Shown here piece by piece: positions 6,906 through 7,338 of a stretch of 7,338 nt of DNA. The position numbers were made by a program, and so were the translations under genes. The number at the start of each line of letters is the position of its first letter. The first letter of the stretch is position 1. A model generated the notes under the pieces. It saw nothing but the letters and a program-made list of their open reading frames with translations, searched no databases and was not told the DNA's origin. Source of the DNA: Pelethousia sp002409725 (GTDB lineage Bacteria; Bacillota; Clostridia; Christensenellales; CAG-138); the NCBI GenBank assembly GCA_937915455.1, contig CALDNN010000080.1, positions 1 through 7,338 on the forward strand, written 5' to 3'.

Positions 6906-7313
6906 TTAGTGCTTGCATCCCGCGCAGGAGGCGCAGCTGCCGTTGCAGCCGCCTTCTTGCGCTTCGCTAAGATCCGGGTCTTCCATGCCGATGCAGGCGG
7001 CGATGGTGCGGTTCACCTGCTGCATCAGCGCCTGAAAGCCCTGCTGGGCCTCCATCATCTCCACAAACACGGGGTGGGTCACCAAGGCGTTTTGGATCTC
7101 GTCCAGCTGGCGGCTCAAATCCATCATCTCGCCCTTATCGGCTTCCTCCCCCTCCATCAGGCCCACGATATCCTCCCGCTTTTGGGTATAATCCCGCATC
7201 ATATGCTGAATGGGCTCGTTTTTATCCATGGCGGCCTTTGCCTCCATCATGCGGCAGAATTCCGCCGATTCGCTCAAAGCAAGGCCAAGCTCCTGTGCTT
7301 TTTCGATGATCAT
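6906..7313 (-). CDS. YlbF/YmcA-family regulator with C-terminal cysteine cluster
   Basis: This 135-aa, mostly alpha-helical protein has the composition and layout of the YlbF/YmcA family (com_ylbF): MIIEKAQELGLALSES at the N-terminus, then charged amphipathic helices and PVFVEMMEAQQGFQALM (81-97). In B. subtilis YlbF, YmcA and YaaT (RicF, RicA, RicT) form a complex that carries iron-sulfur clusters and acts with RNase Y in mRNA maturation, affecting competence, sporulation and biofilm formation. Here the last 13 residues hold four cysteines, C123-x3-C127-x2-C130-x2-C133, consistent with an Fe-S or zinc site; C20 and C107 are additional. The ATG follows AAAGGG at 9 nt. The frame stays open upstream to the window edge, so a longer N-terminus cannot be excluded, but nothing favours it. 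I do not assign a symbol because YlbF and YmcA paralogues are hard to separate by eye. Confidence 0.85.
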   Translation of the reverse strand: MIIEKAQELGLALSESAEFCRMMEAKAAMDKNEPIQHMMRDYTQKREDIVGLMEGEEADKGEMMDLSRQLDEIQNALVTHPVFVEMMEAQQGFQALMQQVNRTIAACIGMEDPDLSEAQEGGCNGSCASCAGCKH

Positions 7314-7322
7314 CGTTTGTGT

Positions 7323-7328
7323 CCCTTT
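7323..7328 (-). promoter_or_regulatory. Ribosome binding site of the YlbF-family gene, within a purine-rich tract
   Basis: AAAGGG ends 9 nt before the ATG at 7313. It forms the 3' end of an almost pure A/G run (7323-7338) that continues to the window edge. Confidence 0.55.
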
Positions 7329-7338
7329 CTTTTTCTTC

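Overview
All genes in this window are on the minus strand and form one tightly packed cluster, read from the right edge to the left edge. In transcription order it contains a YlbF-family regulator, mutS, mutL, miaA, an unlisted 25-codon membrane ORF, hfq, and a PLP-dependent 'methionine gamma-lyase family' (YnbB / aluminium-resistance-type) protein cut by the left edge. The set points to a Bacillota member, most likely a GC-rich member of Clostridia. YlbF and YnbB are typical Firmicutes families, MutL carries the endonuclease motif of bacteria without MutH, and Hfq has the Gram-positive SEGKQ-like loop. Codon third positions are strongly G/C. No species can be named from the sequence.

Region by region: 7314-7338 is the purine-rich leader of the YlbF gene, and may also hold the last codons of an upstream gene. 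6906-7313 is the YlbF-family gene with a C-terminal four-cysteine cluster. 4264-6882 is mutS (872 aa), 2364-4262 is mutL (632 aa) and 1409-2362 is miaA (317 aa from its preferred ATG). 1335-1412 is a small ORF for a predicted single-pass membrane peptide. 1065-1319 is hfq (84 aa), and 1-1072 is the 5' part (357 codons) of ynbB. The longest noncoding gap is 23 nt. Four of the six junctions overlap or are 1 nt apart, so translational coupling is expected throughout. I see no terminator, RNA gene, CRISPR array or mobile element.

Functionally, MutS recognises mismatches and MutL nicks the strand; both carry sliding-clamp-binding motifs. MiaA makes the i6A37 tRNA modification, Hfq is the RNA chaperone, and YlbF-family proteins act in Gram-positive RNA-processing and developmental control. 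The mutL-miaA-hfq order is ancient and is shared with E. coli. The most notable item is the small membrane ORF between miaA and hfq. It starts in an ATGA overlap with miaA and lies in the same reading frame as hfq, separated from it by a single TAA and five sense codons.
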